NCBI RefSeq assembly: GCF_900113655.1
Contig: NZ_FOQF01000022.1
Location: forward strand, 1-64,000
DNA from: Pseudobutyrivibrio sp. OR37
Lineage (GTDB): Bacteria; Bacillota; Clostridia; Lachnospirales; Lachnospiraceae
Length of the DNA: 64,000 bases
Reading direction: 5' to 3'
Numbering within the stretch: the first letter of the stretch is position 1; each line of letters opens with the position of its first letter. The notes under the pieces were generated by a model, which worked only from the letters and a program-made list of their open reading frames with translations, was not told the origin of the DNA and ran no database searches. Of this stretch, positions 62,324 to 64,000 are shown one piece after another. The position numbers and the translations under genes were made by a program.

Positions 62324-64000
62324 TTATAAATACTTTGCAATTACGTTCCATGCAGCTGTGTTATCAAAACCTTTCTTCCAAAATGCGCCGCCAGCTAAAC
62401 CATATTTGTCCATAACCTTTAGCTTCTCTTCAAGGGAAGCATCATCCTCAACCCACACCTTATAGGTGGTGTTGCCCTTTACATACTCTCCATAGAATTG
62501 ACCTGAGGCTTCATCCCATGCTGTGGAAACCCCGTTAGTCTTAAGATAGCTTTGAATTGCATCCATTCCGTAGGCTTTGCTGGACATATTTCCTTCTTCA
62601 GGAATCTCCCACACTCTGCAATAAAATGGCATTCCAAGTACTACCTGTTCTGCTGGAACTTCGTCTAGGGTATCCTTTACACCCTGTTCTACCCAGCCAA
62701 TTGATGCAACCGAGCCAGCCTCTTCGCTTCCTGTATAGTGCTCATCATATCCCATGATGATTACATAATCAGCGTATTTAGCCTGCTCTTTTCTATTGTA
62801 GCCTGCTGATGATGCAGTAGGGACATAGTTATCTACTGATAAAATTATATCGTTCTTTTCACACTTGATTGAAAGCTCTTTGATGAACTGGATATATCCA
62901 TCAGATGCTGCTCCTGCAAGCTGTTCAATATCGATATTGATTCCATCCAATCCGTAAGTGATTGCCTGAGCGATAAGATTATTTACAAGAGCATCTCTAG
63001 CACTTGTTGTGTTTAAAACGGTTGTCGTATCAACGCTTTCATCTTCAAGGTTGCTAATAAGTCCCCATACCTGAACCCCTGCTGCATGACAAGTGCTAAC
63101 ATAACTACTGCTAGCAATAGAAGCAATGCCACCTTTATTGTCGTTCATGTAAAACCAGGTAGGTGAAACAACATTTACCTTTCCTGAATTAGCTAAAACA
63201 TTGCCTATATCAGCGTTTGCAGCCTGTGCTGTAACCTGATGCCATAATAGGGAAATCTCTTTTCCTGTAGAAATATGCTTGTAATTTCTCTCTGGAAGAG
63301 TTGCCTCTACAGTCTCCTCTGTCTGGGCTGAAATCTTTTTATTCTTCATGTAGCCCATAACGCCATTTTCAGAAACTACAAAGCTCCATTTACCAGTATC
63401 TCTTACGACTGTAAGCGCTTCGCCCTTTTTAACATCCTCTAATATTGGACTCTTTGGGCCATTTAATATTCTGATTTGTGTTTTACCCTTGGCCTTTGCA
63501 GTCTGTTTTATAGTACCTGCAGATTCAATGAATACTCGGCTAGGCTCGTCGAAATATTTGTATTGAATATCTGTAAGAAGCTTAACGTAATCTGCTAAGA
63601 CATAAACTGCATCTTCATTAGCTATTACAATGTTGTTGTTAAGCGACTCGCCAGATTTATCAATGGAATAGCTATTGCTTCCTAATGTTGCGGTATAAAT
63701 TTCGGTATCCGTAGCATATCTTAGGGTGATTTCTGAAGGGTCATACACATACCCATCATCCAAATGATCCTTTATAAATCCAAGTTCAAAATATACCGCC
63801 CCGTTATCTACTAATGCATATCCATGAGCCATATCCGCAGTAGGTTCAAGGTATTCACTGTTCAACACCACCGCAGCCTCATTATCATGAGAAAGCGTGA
63901 AATACTCTGTTAAATCAACATGTTCCTTGGTAGGCGTGTATTTTTTTATAGAATATATTCCTACGACAAGAACTGCCAAACAAATAACCGCTGCAGCTAT
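62324..64000 (-). CDS. GH18-family glycosidase with SH3-like domain, partial at right edge
   Basis: The frame is open to the right edge of the window, so the start is missing. Visible parts: a membrane/signal helix (VICLAVLVVGIYSI), two beta domains, an SH3-like domain (about 160-215: TQIRILNGPK...GKWSFVVSENGVMGYM), and a GH18 barrel with the catalytic LDGINIDIEQ and later GYDEHYTGSEE and GGAFWKKG. It resembles SleL/YdhD-type peptidoglycan or cortex glucosaminidases. Probably secreted or membrane-bound, and acts on cell wall. Confidence 0.85.
   Translation of the reverse strand: MAAAVICLAVLVVGIYSIKKYTPTKEHVDLTEYFTLSHDNEAAVVLNSEYLEPTADMAHGYALVDNGAVYFELGFIKDHLDDGYVYDPSEITLRYATDTEIYTATLGSNSYSIDKSGESLNNNIVIANEDAVYVLADYVKLLTDIQYKYFDEPSRVFIESAGTIKQTAKAKGKTQIRILNGPKSPILEDVKKGEALTVVRDTGKWSFVVSENGVMGYMKNKKISAQTEETVEATLPERNYKHISTGKEISLLWHQVTAQAANADIGNVLANSGKVNVVSPTWFYMNDNKGGIASIASSSYVSTCHAAGVQVWGLISNLEDESVDTTTVLNTTSARDALVNNLIAQAITYGLDGINIDIEQLAGAASDGYIQFIKELSIKCEKNDIILSVDNYVPTASSAGYNRKEQAKYADYVIIMGYDEHYTGSEEAGSVASIGWVEQGVKDTLDEVPAEQVVLGMPFYCRVWEIPEEGNMSSKAYGMDAIQSYLKTNGVSTAWDEASGQFYGEYVKGNTTYKVWVEDDASLEEKLKVMDKYGLAGGAFWKKGFDNTAAWNVIAKYL

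Overview
The window is a low-GC Firmicutes chromosome segment, most likely from a Lachnospiraceae member of the Butyrivibrio/Pseudobutyrivibrio/Roseburia type. I infer this from AT-rich codon use, strong AGGAGG ribosome sites, the gene order recR-ybaB-dnaX, and an F-type ATP synthase operon next to a dCMP deaminase and a Sua5 gene. Apart from a transposase fragment at the left edge, every gene I support lies on the minus strand, so the window is best read from right to left.

Right third (about 45.0-64.0 kb): housekeeping genes. From the right edge these are a GH18-type glycosidase cut by the window, a threonylcarbamoyl-AMP synthase, a phosphatase-fold protein whose catalytic Cys is replaced by Ser, a dCMP deaminase, and a complete F0F1 ATP synthase operon (atpZ-atpI-atpB-E-F-H-A-G-D-C plus a small coiled-coil gene) whose c subunit carries a sodium-binding signature. 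They are followed by a NUDIX hydrolase, greA, a tocopherol-cyclase-like gene, pepD, a phosphofructokinase, dnaX, ybaB and recR, with clear intrinsic terminators.

Left two thirds (about 0.2-45.0 kb): a large type VII secretion (T7SSb, Esx/Yuk) island. The core operon (21.8 to 11.6 kb) encodes an FHA protein, a PP2C phosphatase, a Ser/Thr kinase with one membrane segment, a membrane protein rich in Thr-Val-Leu motifs, a dead trypsin-fold protein joined to an FHA domain, a YukD/EsaB ubiquitin-like protein and an EssC ATPase. I found no recognisable EsaA, EssA or canonical EssB. The WXG100 protein EsxA is made from a separate operon (30.7 to 26.7 kb) behind a 1202-residue membrane-anchored Ig-like surface protein. 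A third block (26.6 to 22.0 kb) carries an inactive M16-peptidase-like protein and an LXG-like protein with no obvious toxin domain.

Around this core sit effector cassettes. The HNH-type LXG nuclease with a SUKH immunity protein is appended to the core operon. A TNT-type NADase LXG protein has an Imm59-like protein. Three YLxP-family effectors each have a small DUF3130/Lap1-like partner with an FxxxD motif: one ends in a zinc metalloprotease, one in a papain-like domain, and one is truncated near the transposase fragment. The island is full of recombination scars: three tandem orphan immunity paralogues each preceded by the 3' end of a lost toxin, two promoter-to-esxA deletion scars, a deletion scar of a giant surface-protein gene, degraded DUF1851 fragments and a chimeric duplicated pseudogene. 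It therefore looks like an actively reshuffling interbacterial-competition locus under kinase/phosphatase/FHA control.
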